Below are positions 9,519 to 18,286 of a stretch of 64,000 nucleotides of DNA, one piece after another (the stretch's first letter is position 1; each line of letters opens with the position of its first letter). Position numbers and translations under genes: made by a program. The notes beneath the pieces are model-generated. The model was not told the origin of the DNA. It saw only the letters and a program-made list of their open reading frames with translations, and searched no databases. This stretch comes from an uncultured Bacteroidales bacterium (lineage in GTDB: Bacteria; Bacteroidota; Bacteroidia; Bacteroidales; Bacteroidaceae): contig CADCGD010000003.1 of NCBI GenBank assembly GCA_902800925.1, forward strand, positions 1-64,000, given 5' to 3'.

Positions 9519-10262
9519 TTATCTTTTCTTGCAAATAATCTGATTGTCGAACTCGACATTAATATAGGAGTACTTGTTCCAGCCTGCCTTGAAGAGTCCA
9601 TATTTATAGAACTTCTCCAGACGCGTCAGCTTGCGTTCAAGGTTAGAGGGACTACCGAGGTAAACGATATGGTCACCAACACGTGGCACCATCTCGATAG
9701 AACCGTCGGCCAACACATTGAGCTGCTCTACCTGATTGCCCCAAAGGGGAGTCTGTAGCAGATAGCAGCCGATATCTTTCAACACCTTTTGGGCGTATTT
9801 CTGTTGAATGGCTCCTGTGGCAACAACCAGGTTGCTGGCAAAGTGGGTGTTCGGCATGATGTTACCATGCTCGTCGACATAATAATCGTCACCATTGTCT
9901 GCCTTGACACGGATAACGGGCAGGCGCTGGTCAACAGTGATGTTAACGTGGCCTGTCTGCGTCTTATAGCACTGTGCATTCTTGACGAACGGGTTCTTCT
10001 TCAACTGCTCTTCAATGACACGCACGTCAACACTGCTCATTTGGTCACCGATAGGGTAGCAACGTGCACGCTGCAGTAGCGTCTTGATTTCTTCCTGGTC
10101 CAGGAAACCCTTTACAGAGCCATCCTCGATATAGATATTCACCTCACGACATACATTACTTGACTCATCAGGGCAATTGAATGCCGTGATGGCCAGTACA
10201 AGGTAGACTGTCAGTGCAATGTCGGCCAGTACAAGAGCGGTATTTTTCCAGTTGATTGTCAC
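9519..10262 (-). CDS. ftsQ: Cell division protein FtsQ
   Basis: A 247-residue bitopic membrane protein with a short cytoplasmic N-terminus, one transmembrane helix (about residues 9-27) and a periplasmic POTRA-like region beginning near VKGFLDQEEIKTLL, followed by the FtsQ beta domain (VDQRLPVIRV). It scaffolds the divisome with FtsL. The start codon is GTG and overlaps the murC stop by four bases (GTGA), which implies translational coupling. Confidence 0.94.
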   Translation of the reverse strand: MTINWKNTALVLADIALTVYLVLAITAFNCPDESSNVCREVNIYIEDGSVKGFLDQEEIKTLLQRARCYPIGDQMSSVDVRVIEEQLKKNPFVKNAQCYKTQTGHVNITVDQRLPVIRVKADNGDDYYVDEHGNIMPNTHFASNLVVATGAIQQKYAQKVLKDIGCYLLQTPLWGNQVEQLNVLADGSIEMVPRVGDHIVYLGSPSNLERKLTRLEKFYKYGLFKAGWNKYSYINVEFDNQIICKKR

Positions 10263-11641
10263 AGTGAATATTTGTCTTTAAGGATTCTTGCCAGCTCAGG
10301 AACCTGATTATCGAGGTCACCGGCACCTAGGACGATGAGTACGTCGAAATCATGCTCTTTAACAAACGGAATGACCTGATCTTTCTGGACGATTTGTTTC
10401 TCGATGCCAGGACGCAGGTTGTCGTAGATGAGTTCGGAGGTCACACCAGGAATGGGAGCCTCGCGAGCAGGATATATCTCGGTGAGGATGACCTCATCGA
10501 GCAGACTCAGCGCATCAGCAAAGTCGTGATAGAAGTCGCGCGTACGAGTATACAGATGTGGTTGGAAGATGGCCGTAATCTTACGGTTCTTATACAACTC
10601 ACGGATGCTTCGTGCACTCTGCAGGATCTCCTTCGGATGGTGGGCATAGTCACTGAGGAACACGAGCTTATCTGTCTTAATCTTGAAGTCGAAGCGACGC
10701 TCCACACCGCTGTAGGTCATCAGACCAATACGCAGTTCCTCAGCAGTACATCCTGCCAATTGTGCCATCGCCATCGCAGCAATGCCGTTCTCGATATTGA
10801 TGGGGACGGGCTGACCGAGTTCAATGTCCTTTACCGATTCGATGGGTGAGACGAAGTCGAAGGTGATCTCGCCGTTCTCGATACGGATATTCTCTGCATG
10901 GAAGTCACCCTCAGTCAGTGCATAGTCGTAACGACGTACGCCAGCGGGCAGGTTCTCCTTCATCTCCAGTCCACGATGGATAATCAGGGCACCCTCGGGT
11001 TGGATGAGTTCTGTATAGTGACGGAAACTCTCCAAGTAGGCCTCCTTGGTACCATAGATATCCAGATGGTCGGGGTCTGTCGAGGTGATAACAGTCATAA
11101 AGGGTGACAGCCAATGGAACGAGCGGTCGAACTCGTCTGCCTCGATAACCACATAATCTGAGTCGGAGAGAATGTAGTTCGTGCCGTAGTTCTTGGAGAT
11201 ACCACCCAGGAAAGCATTGCAGTCCAGATGACTCTGGTGCATGATGTGAGCACACATCGTCGAGGTAGTCGTCTTGCCGTGGGTACCAGCAACACACAGT
11301 CCCTTGTGCTGACGGGTCAGCGTACCCAATACCTGTGCACGCTTCTGTATCTCGAAACCATTCTCACGGAAATAAACGAGTTCCTTATGGTCGGCAGGGA
11401 TGGCTGGTGTATAGATGACGAGACAGTTCTCCTTCTGACGACAAGTATGTGGTATCTCGTCGACATTCTCCTCATAGTGGATGAGCATGCCTTCTTTCTC
11501 CAGTTGGCGGGTCAGCGTACTGGGTGTCTTGTCGTAGCCGGCAACGACCAAACCACGCTTGATGAAATAACGGGCGATGGCACTCATGCCGATGCCACCG
11601 GCCCCTACAAAATATACTGCTTTGATATCTTTCAGTTCCAT
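10259..11641 (-). CDS. murC: UDP-N-acetylmuramate--L-alanine ligase
   Basis: A 460-residue cytoplasmic ligase that adds L-alanine to UDP-MurNAc using ATP. The N-terminal UDP-binding Rossmann motif is GAGGIGMSAIA, the ATP-binding P-loop is GTHGKTTTS, and the C-terminal domain contains the DYAHHPKEI motif typical of MurC. The length matches the family. It overlaps ftsQ by four bases and is separated from murG by a short simple-repeat tract. Confidence 0.97.
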   Translation of the reverse strand: MELKDIKAVYFVGAGGIGMSAIARYFIKRGLVVAGYDKTPSTLTRQLEKEGMLIHYEENVDEIPHTCRQKENCLVIYTPAIPADHKELVYFRENGFEIQKRAQVLGTLTRQHKGLCVAGTHGKTTTSTMCAHIMHQSHLDCNAFLGGISKNYGTNYILSDSDYVVIEADEFDRSFHWLSPFMTVITSTDPDHLDIYGTKEAYLESFRHYTELIQPEGALIIHRGLEMKENLPAGVRRYDYALTEGDFHAENIRIENGEITFDFVSPIESVKDIELGQPVPINIENGIAAMAMAQLAGCTAEELRIGLMTYSGVERRFDFKIKTDKLVFLSDYAHHPKEILQSARSIRELYKNRKITAIFQPHLYTRTRDFYHDFADALSLLDEVILTEIYPAREAPIPGVTSELIYDNLRPGIEKQIVQKDQVIPFVKEHDFDVLIVLGAGDLDNQVPELARILKDKYSL

Positions 11642-11650
11642 TGATCAGTT

Positions 11651-11677
11651 ATCATTTATCAATTATCATTTATCATT
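11651..11677. repeat. Simple-sequence tract between murG and murC
   Basis: Repeats of ATCATTT / ATCAATT fill the 35-bp gap and run into the murG stop codon. This is the same kind of junction filler as at 7998-8044, but with another word. Confidence 0.6.
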
Positions 11678-12792
11678 TAGCGATGCGCCAGTTTAATGAC
11701 TTCCTTGGCAATAATGTCTGCGGAGTCAGGCAATGCGAGCTTCAGGATGTTCTCACGAAGGCTCTTCAATTGGGCGGCATTCGTAACGGTGTCAACAGCC
11801 ATAGGCAACAGCAGCCTGTCGGCTTCGCGGTCTTTGACATAGAGGGCGGCCTGCTTATTGACAAGTGCCATTGCATTCTTGGTCTGATGGTCTTCGGCGA
11901 CATTGGGTGAAGGTACCAAAATAACAGGTACACCCAACAGACAGAACTCGCTGATGCTACCCGCTCCTGCACGACTGATAACAAGGTCAGCAACCTTATA
12001 GGCAGCACCCATATCAGCGATGAAGTCAGTGACTAGCAGATTGTCTGGTTTAATATCTTTCAGTCGCTCTGCAATCTCAAGACTATAATAATTACCTGTC
12101 TGCCAGACGAATTGTATGTCGCTATACTGCTTGATTAAATCCAAATGCTGCAACACGCTCTCATTGATGGTGCGAGCACCCAGTGATCCACCAACCAACA
12201 GGATGGTCTTTTTCTGAGGGTCGAGGCCAAAGGTCTTGGCTGCAGCTTCACGAGTGATGGTGGTATCAAGCAACTGCTGACGGACGGGGTTGCCTGTCAG
12301 CATAATCTTCTCTGCAGGGAAGAAACGTTCCATACCCTCATAGGCCACACAAATCTTTGCTGCCTGCTTGGCAAGGGTCTTATTGGCTAGTCCGGCATAG
12401 CTATTCTGCTCCTGCAACAGCGTAGGAATGCCCAGTGCATTGGCAGCACCCAGAGCAGCACTACTGGCATAGCCTCCCACACCGACAGCAACCTGTGGCT
12501 GGAACTGACGGAGCAGCTTCTTAGCCATGTGCTTGCTACGCAGATAATCAATGGCGACACCAATATTGCCAGGTTTCCACAATGGACGCAGGAAACCGCG
12601 GATGGGCAGTCCCTCAATATCGTAACCTGCTGCTGGCACACGCAACATCTCCATACGACCTTGTGCGCCAACAAACAATATTTTTGCATCAGGGCGCAAG
12701 GCCTTGATGGCATTGGCGATAGAGATGGCCGGGAAGATATGTCCACCCGTACCGCCACCACTGATAATGACTCTTAACTCCTTTTCTTCCAT
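11677..12792 (-). CDS. murG: Lipid II synthase MurG (GlcNAc transferase)
   Basis: A 371-residue peripheral membrane glycosyltransferase (GT28) that transfers GlcNAc from UDP-GlcNAc to lipid I. The N-terminal loop IISGGGTGGHIFPA and the C-terminal segments ISRAGAGSISE and VPSPNVAEDHQTKNA form the substrate pocket seen in the family. Normal length. It lies 7 bp downstream of ftsW in the dcw order. Confidence 0.97.
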   Translation of the reverse strand: MEEKELRVIISGGGTGGHIFPAISIANAIKALRPDAKILFVGAQGRMEMLRVPAAGYDIEGLPIRGFLRPLWKPGNIGVAIDYLRSKHMAKKLLRQFQPQVAVGVGGYASSAALGAANALGIPTLLQEQNSYAGLANKTLAKQAAKICVAYEGMERFFPAEKIMLTGNPVRQQLLDTTITREAAAKTFGLDPQKKTILLVGGSLGARTINESVLQHLDLIKQYSDIQFVWQTGNYYSLEIAERLKDIKPDNLLVTDFIADMGAAYKVADLVISRAGAGSISEFCLLGVPVILVPSPNVAEDHQTKNAMALVNKQAALYVKDREADRLLLPMAVDTVTNAAQLKSLRENILKLALPDSADIIAKEVIKLAHR

Positions 12793-12799
12793 ATGTTTC

Positions 12800-14056
12800 T
12801 TAACTTCTTCTATCTTCTTCTACTTCGTCTTCCTTCTTCATCTTTGCCGAGCGACTAACACTCAGTATCGCGCCGATATAGGCACAGTTGATGATGGTCG
12901 ATGTACCACCCTTAGAGATGAGTGGCAAGGGCTGACCAGTAACAGGTGCCAAACCAACAGCCACCATCATGTTAAACGTAGCCTGAATGACCAGCAACAG
13001 TCCCAAGCCCATGGCCAGGAATGCGGGGAAATTGTTCTCACACTTACTGGCAATACGTGCACAACGATAGAGCAGAAAGATGTACAGGCACATGACGACA
13101 AAGGCACCGACAATCCCTAACTCCTCGATGATGATGGCATAGATAAAGTCAGAGAAGGCCTGCGACAGGAAGTCACGCTCGGTACTCTTGCCAGGACCCT
13201 TGCCGATGACGCCACTAGACACGATGGCGATATTGGCATGAGCCACCTGTGCATCTTTGTCGAGGTCATATTCCTGAGGCGATGGCTTGGGTTTGCCAAA
13301 CTTCATGATACGGCTCTTCCACGTGTCAGCACGGTGGAACATTTTCTCAATGGCATTCTTTTTCTTCGGCTGCTCCTCTACCACCTGTTCGGTCTGTGCC
13401 AATTGTGCCTCCTCATCGCTGGTATCGTGACCGACAAGCATGACCATAGAGAGGGCAAAGACCACAAAGATGATGATGACTGCTGCTAGCTTCGCCAACT
13501 GACGGATGGGTACCAAACCAATGAACATCATCAGATAAACCACCGCAAAGAGCATGGCAGCTGTTGAGAGGTTCTCTAAGCCTATCAGAAAACAGGCCGG
13601 TAGCGTGAGACGCATAATCCATTTGAAGGTATTCTTGTCGGCACCGTCTTCACGCTGCATAGCAGCCAGCACCTGAGCCACAGCCAGTACAATGGTTCCC
13701 TTAGCAATCTCTGAGGGTTGGAAGGTAAAGCCAAACAAACTAATCCAACGACCTGCATCACCCACCTTGGTACCTGCCAGCAATACCCATAGTAGGGTGA
13801 CAGCTGAGATAAGCATCAGGAAGGGCGTCATGAGTTTGAAATAACGGCAAGGGATATTCAAAGTGATGATGGCTACCAGCACACCTACCAGAATGGTTCC
13901 GGCATGATAGACAATAGGGCCAATATAGTTCTGGCTCTTATAGGTGAGTCCGCTGGATGCCGAGAACACCTCGACGATACTCACCATGCAGAGGAAGAAG
14001 AAGATCATCCAGACGACCTTGTCTCCCTTGAAGATATTGCCTATTTTCTTATTCAT
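12800..14056 (-). CDS. ftsW: Septal peptidoglycan glycosyltransferase FtsW (SEDS family)
   Basis: A 418-residue polytopic membrane protein of the SEDS family that polymerises lipid II at the septum together with FtsI. About ten hydrophobic segments are visible. Family features include QPSEIAKGT in the middle and the C-terminal GLAPVTGQPLPLISKGG. A charged cytoplasmic or periplasmic loop of about 60 residues lies between, rich in Glu and Lys (about residues 215-275). It sits 17 bp downstream of murD. Confidence 0.96.
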   Translation of the reverse strand: MNKKIGNIFKGDKVVWMIFFFLCMVSIVEVFSASSGLTYKSQNYIGPIVYHAGTILVGVLVAIITLNIPCRYFKLMTPFLMLISAVTLLWVLLAGTKVGDAGRWISLFGFTFQPSEIAKGTIVLAVAQVLAAMQREDGADKNTFKWIMRLTLPACFLIGLENLSTAAMLFAVVYLMMFIGLVPIRQLAKLAAVIIIFVVFALSMVMLVGHDTSDEEAQLAQTEQVVEEQPKKKNAIEKMFHRADTWKSRIMKFGKPKPSPQEYDLDKDAQVAHANIAIVSSGVIGKGPGKSTERDFLSQAFSDFIYAIIIEELGIVGAFVVMCLYIFLLYRCARIASKCENNFPAFLAMGLGLLLVIQATFNMMVAVGLAPVTGQPLPLISKGGTSTIINCAYIGAILSVSRSAKMKKEDEVEEDRRS

Positions 14057-14073
14057 CTTTACGTTCTTACCTT

Positions 14074-15405
14074 TTAAAGGTTCCTTGCCAATTCCTTGAA
14101 CTGTTCACCACGGTCTTCCATGTTCTTAAAGAGGTCGAAGCTGGCACAGCAGGGTGACAGCAATACCGTCATTCCGGGCTCTGCCATCTCGTAGCAGGCC
14201 TGCACGCACTCCTTCATAGAGTGGGTGTCGCGCACAGGGATGCCCAATGCGTCAAAGTTGTCATGCAACTTCTGGTTGTCAGCTCCGAGGTACACCAGAC
14301 CAGCGCACTTCTCCTTAACGAGGGGTTTAATAGGGTCATAGTCATTGCCCTTGTCCTTACCACCGATGATGAGGATGGTCTTGGTCTTCATAGACTCCAG
14401 TGCATACCAGCAGGCATCGACATTGGTGGCCTTTGAGTCATTGACATACTGCACGCCACGAACGGTGCAAACCTTCTCCAAGCGATGCTCCACGCCAGGG
14501 AAGTCACCGAGCGACTGACGGATAATCTCCTTTTTGATGCCAGCAATATTGGTAGCAATACCTGCTGCCAGCGAGTTGTATATATTGTGCTTGCCCGTAA
14601 GACTGAGGGCTTCCTGCTCCATATTGAACGGCTCCGGCTGTTCAATGGTGTACTGTCCGGCCTCGATATAACCGATAGAACCTTTCTCCTTCAGCTCAGA
14701 GAACGGATACTGGATGGCCTTGATGTCGTACTTCTCCAACTCCTTCTTGATGATGGGGTCGTCGTTCCAATAGATGAAGGCATCCTGCGCGGTCTGATTC
14801 TGGATGATTCGCATCTTGGCATCGACATAGTTCTGCATCTTGAAGTCGTAACGATCCAGATGATCAGGCGTGATATTCAGCAGAATGGCGATGTTGGCAC
14901 GGAAGTCGTACATATTGTCCAACTGGAAAGAACTAAGTTCAATGACATAGTAGGCATGAGGGTCCTCAGCCACCTGCAGTGCCAGCGAGTTGCCGATATT
15001 GCCAGCGAGACCGACATCATAACCGGCATTCTTGAAGATATGATAGATTAGGCTGGTGGTAGTGGTCTTGCCGTTAGAACCAGTGATGCAGATCATCTTC
15101 GAGTCGGTATAGCGTCCTGCAAACTCTATCTCACTGATGATGCCGATGCCACGCTCCTTGATCTTCACTATCATTGGTGCGGTATCGGGAATACCAGGAC
15201 TCTTGATAATCTCGTCAGCAGTGAGAATCTTCTCCTCAGTGTGTTGGCCTTCCTCCCATGCTATCTGATGGTCGTCAAGCATCTTCTTATACTTGTCGTT
15301 TATCTTCGACATGTCACTGACAAACACCTCGAAACCCTGCTTCTTAGCCAGAACAGCTGCTCCTGCGCCGCTCTCACCGGCTCCTAATATGACAATCTTA
15401 CTCAT
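14074..15405 (-). CDS. murD: UDP-N-acetylmuramoyl-L-alanine--D-glutamate ligase
   Basis: A 443-residue cytoplasmic Mur ligase that adds D-glutamate to UDP-MurNAc-L-Ala. The nucleotide fold begins KIVILGAGESGAGAAVLA, the P-loop is GSNGKTTTT, and the third domain carries NDSKATNVDA and LLSPCCASFD, both typical of MurD. Normal length. The gene is in standard dcw order between mraY and ftsW. Confidence 0.97.
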   Translation of the reverse strand: MSKIVILGAGESGAGAAVLAKKQGFEVFVSDMSKINDKYKKMLDDHQIAWEEGQHTEEKILTADEIIKSPGIPDTAPMIVKIKERGIGIISEIEFAGRYTDSKMICITGSNGKTTTTSLIYHIFKNAGYDVGLAGNIGNSLALQVAEDPHAYYVIELSSFQLDNMYDFRANIAILLNITPDHLDRYDFKMQNYVDAKMRIIQNQTAQDAFIYWNDDPIIKKELEKYDIKAIQYPFSELKEKGSIGYIEAGQYTIEQPEPFNMEQEALSLTGKHNIYNSLAAGIATNIAGIKKEIIRQSLGDFPGVEHRLEKVCTVRGVQYVNDSKATNVDACWYALESMKTKTILIIGGKDKGNDYDPIKPLVKEKCAGLVYLGADNQKLHDNFDALGIPVRDTHSMKECVQACYEMAEPGMTVLLSPCCASFDLFKNMEDRGEQFKELARNL

Positions 15406-15410
15406 ATCTA

Positions 15411-15474
15411 CTTTAACTTCTTTAACTCCTTTAACTTCTTTAACTTCTTTAACTCCTTTAACTCCTTTAACTTC
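15411..15474. repeat. 9-bp tandem repeat between mraY and murD
   Basis: Seven nearly perfect copies of TTTAACTYC fill the gap and end in the mraY stop region. The unit and period are the cleanest of the junction tracts in this window. Copy number could vary between strains. Confidence 0.85.
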
Positions 15475-16744
15475 ATCTCACCTTCAGGGTGATAATCGTT
15501 AATGCTGCCAATATAATCGTTACAATCCAGAAACGGATGGTTATCTTCGACTCATGGAAGGGGCGACGCGGCCAACCCTTGAGGATATAGGTGCTGGTGG
15601 CATCGAGCTGTGAGTCGAGACGACGGAAAGTGTCGTGGATAGGGGTTGCGCGGAACACGCGCACACGCTTACCTTTTCTCTTCTGTATCTTAAACCACTG
15701 GGTCTGGATGATGACACTCAGACTCTCGATAAAGAAGATGCCGCACAGTATTGGAAGCATCAACTCCTTGTGGATGATAACGGCACAGACACCAATGATA
15801 CCACCGATGGCCAACGAACCTGTATCGCCCATGAACACCTGGGCGGGATAGGCATTGTACCACAGGAAACCAATCATGGCACCGACGAAGGCGGCCAAGA
15901 ATACTACCAACTCCTGCGACTGTGGGATATACATAATATCGAAATAGGCCGCATAGACAATGTGTGACGACACATAGGCAAAGATTGCCAATGCCACACC
16001 GATGATAGCTGAATTACCTGCACACATACCATCCATACCATCGTTGAGGTTGGCTCCATTTGATACGGCCGTAACAACCAGGATGGTCATAAAGACGAAC
16101 AACACCCAACCAGCAGCAACCTTATACTTTCCACAGAACGACATCACATCTGAATAGTTCAGGTTGTGATTCTTGATGAACGGAATGGTGGTCTTCAGCG
16201 ACTTGACGGCATTGGGATTGTGTTTGATGACGACCTCCTTATTCTGCTGAGGTACAGACACATTCTCTCGTACCACTGCATCAGGACTCAGCCATAGCGT
16301 CAAGCCAACGATAAAGCCTATCGACAACTGACCGATAATCTTATAGCGCCCACTCAAACCTTCCTTATTTTTCTTGAAAATCTTGATATAGTCATCCATG
16401 AAGCCCAGGAAGCCCAACCATAATGTTGTACCAATCATCAGTAGAAGGTAGATGTTACGCATACGACCCAACAGGATGACAGGTACTAAGATAGCAACAA
16501 TAATGATGATGCCACCCATGGTAGGCACGCCCTTTTTCTCTACACCAAATGGATCGATACTTGGGTCACGGGCTGTCTCCGAGATGTTGCGACGCTTCAT
16601 CCACTTGACAAAGTACTCGCCAAACCATGCCGAAATAACCAACGACAAGATAAGGGCCAACAACGCACGGAACGAGATGTACGACCAGATGTGAGCACCT
16701 GGTATGTTGAATTGTTCGAGGAATCTGAAGATGTAATATAGCAT
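15473..16744 (-). CDS. mraY: Phospho-MurNAc-pentapeptide translocase MraY
   Basis: A 423-residue polytopic membrane enzyme that makes lipid I from UDP-MurNAc-pentapeptide and undecaprenyl phosphate. Key family segments are FLGFMDDYIKIFKKN (catalytic Asp pair), NGANLNDGMDGM and FMGDTGSLAIGG. It is about 60 residues longer than the proteobacterial enzyme. The extra length lies in the loop at about residues 175-215 (after SPDAVVRENVSV), a pattern I associate with Bacteroidetes MraY. Confidence 0.97.
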   Translation of the reverse strand: MLYYIFRFLEQFNIPGAHIWSYISFRALLALILSLVISAWFGEYFVKWMKRRNISETARDPSIDPFGVEKKGVPTMGGIIIIVAILVPVILLGRMRNIYLLLMIGTTLWLGFLGFMDDYIKIFKKNKEGLSGRYKIIGQLSIGFIVGLTLWLSPDAVVRENVSVPQQNKEVVIKHNPNAVKSLKTTIPFIKNHNLNYSDVMSFCGKYKVAAGWVLFVFMTILVVTAVSNGANLNDGMDGMCAGNSAIIGVALAIFAYVSSHIVYAAYFDIMYIPQSQELVVFLAAFVGAMIGFLWYNAYPAQVFMGDTGSLAIGGIIGVCAVIIHKELMLPILCGIFFIESLSVIIQTQWFKIQKRKGKRVRVFRATPIHDTFRRLDSQLDATSTYILKGWPRRPFHESKITIRFWIVTIILAALTIITLKVR

Positions 16745-16756
16745 ATTCTTTCTCTT

Positions 16757-16795
16757 TTTTCGATATTACGTTATAACGTTATTTCGTTATTACGA
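16757..16795. repeat. Simple-sequence tract between murE and mraY
   Basis: Degenerate words of the type CGATATTA / CGTTATAA / CGTTATTT / CGTTATTA fill the gap and reach the murE stop. This belongs to the same class of junction filler as the neighbours. Confidence 0.6.
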
Positions 16796-18259
16796 GAGGC
16801 CAAAGATTTCACGAACGACCTCGCGGTCATCAAAGTGGTGTTTCACCCCCTTAACCTCCTGATAGTCCTCATGACCCTTACCGGCAATGAGAATAACATC
16901 GCCCTTCTCAGCCATCATAGCGGCAGTACGGATAGCCTCCTTGCGGTCAACAATGCTGACAACCTTCTTCATCTGTTTCTGGTCAAGACCTGCCAACATG
17001 TCGTTGATGATGTCCTGAGGTTCCTCAAAACGAGGATTATCGGAAGTGATGATAACACGGTCGCTCTGCTTGACAGCCTCCTGAGCCATCAGCGGACGCT
17101 TACCTTTATCACGGTTACCACCAGCACCACAGACAGTAATAATCTTACCTTGCTTACCCTCCATCACCTCGTGGATTGCATTGAGCACATTCTCCAGGGC
17201 ATCGGGGGTATGGGCGTAGTCAACTACGGCTGTCACACCTTCTTCTGAGCGAATCGGTTCCAAGCGTCCTGCAACACTCTTCAACGTGCTGAGCACAACG
17301 AGGATGTCCTCTGGCTTCTTGCCCAGCATGACAGCAGCGCCATAGACGGCCAACAGGTTAGACACATTGAACTTACCAATAAACTGTACGCCAACCTCCT
17401 GACCATTGATTTCCAGATACATACCTTCAAAATGGCACTCGATGATGCGGGCACGGAAGTCAGCCATGCGCTGTACGGAGTACGTCTTCACCTGTGCCTT
17501 ACAGTTCTGTACCATCACGCTGCCGTTCTTGTCGTCGGCATTGGTAATGGCGAAAGCATCCTTGCCAAGTCCATCGAAGAAAGCCTTCTTGGCATCACGG
17601 TAGTTCTCAAAGGTCTTATGGTAGTCCAGATGGTCGCGGGTAAGGTTGGTAAACAAGCCACCAGCAAACTTCAATCCACCAATACGCTGTTGGGCGATGG
17701 CGTGGCTGGAGCATTCCATAAAGGCATATTCACAACCTGCCTCTACCATCTGGTGCAACAACTTGTTCAATTCAATAGGGTCTGGGGTCGTATGGTCGGC
17801 AGGAATAGCCTCACCCTCGATGTAGTTGCACACCGTAGAGAGCAGACCACACTTATGGCCGAACTTACGGAACATATTATACAATAAGGTCGCGATGGTC
17901 GTCTTACCATTGGTACCAGTAACACCCACCAGCTTCAGCTGTTGTGAGGGCTCGCCATAGAACACCGTAGCCACAGGGCCCACGGCAGCCTCCGTAGAAG
18001 CCACCTGCACATAGGTGACGTGCTCAGCGGTTTTGTCGCTGAGATCCTCGGGCATATCCTCGCACAGCACAGCCACAGCCCCCAGCTCCAATGCTTTGGG
18101 AATAAAGCGGTGACCATCTGTCTGTGTGCCTTTGATAGCCACAAAGAGATGTCCCTTCTCAATCTTGCGTGAATCGATGTTCACACCAGTGATGTCTACT
18201 TCAGCATTACCAACTATGGCAATAGGCTTAACGTACTTCAGCAGTTCACTTAATCTCAT
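16790..18259 (-). CDS. murE: UDP-MurNAc-tripeptide synthetase (meso-diaminopimelate type)
   Basis: A 489-residue Mur ligase that adds the third residue of the stem peptide. The P-loop TGTNGKTT is at residues 114-121. The motif DNPR at 407-410 is the known signature for meso-diaminopimelate, as opposed to lysine enzymes, which have other residues there. So the wall of this organism should carry DAP. It sits between ftsI and mraY. murF is not in this cluster and must lie elsewhere. Confidence 0.97.
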   Translation of the reverse strand: MRLSELLKYVKPIAIVGNAEVDITGVNIDSRKIEKGHLFVAIKGTQTDGHRFIPKALELGAVAVLCEDMPEDLSDKTAEHVTYVQVASTEAAVGPVATVFYGEPSQQLKLVGVTGTNGKTTIATLLYNMFRKFGHKCGLLSTVCNYIEGEAIPADHTTPDPIELNKLLHQMVEAGCEYAFMECSSHAIAQQRIGGLKFAGGLFTNLTRDHLDYHKTFENYRDAKKAFFDGLGKDAFAITNADDKNGSVMVQNCKAQVKTYSVQRMADFRARIIECHFEGMYLEINGQEVGVQFIGKFNVSNLLAVYGAAVMLGKKPEDILVVLSTLKSVAGRLEPIRSEEGVTAVVDYAHTPDALENVLNAIHEVMEGKQGKIITVCGAGGNRDKGKRPLMAQEAVKQSDRVIITSDNPRFEEPQDIINDMLAGLDQKQMKKVVSIVDRKEAIRTAAMMAEKGDVILIAGKGHEDYQEVKGVKHHFDDREVVREIFGLS

Positions 18260-18286
18260 ATACCTTATTATATTATATAGTGTTTT

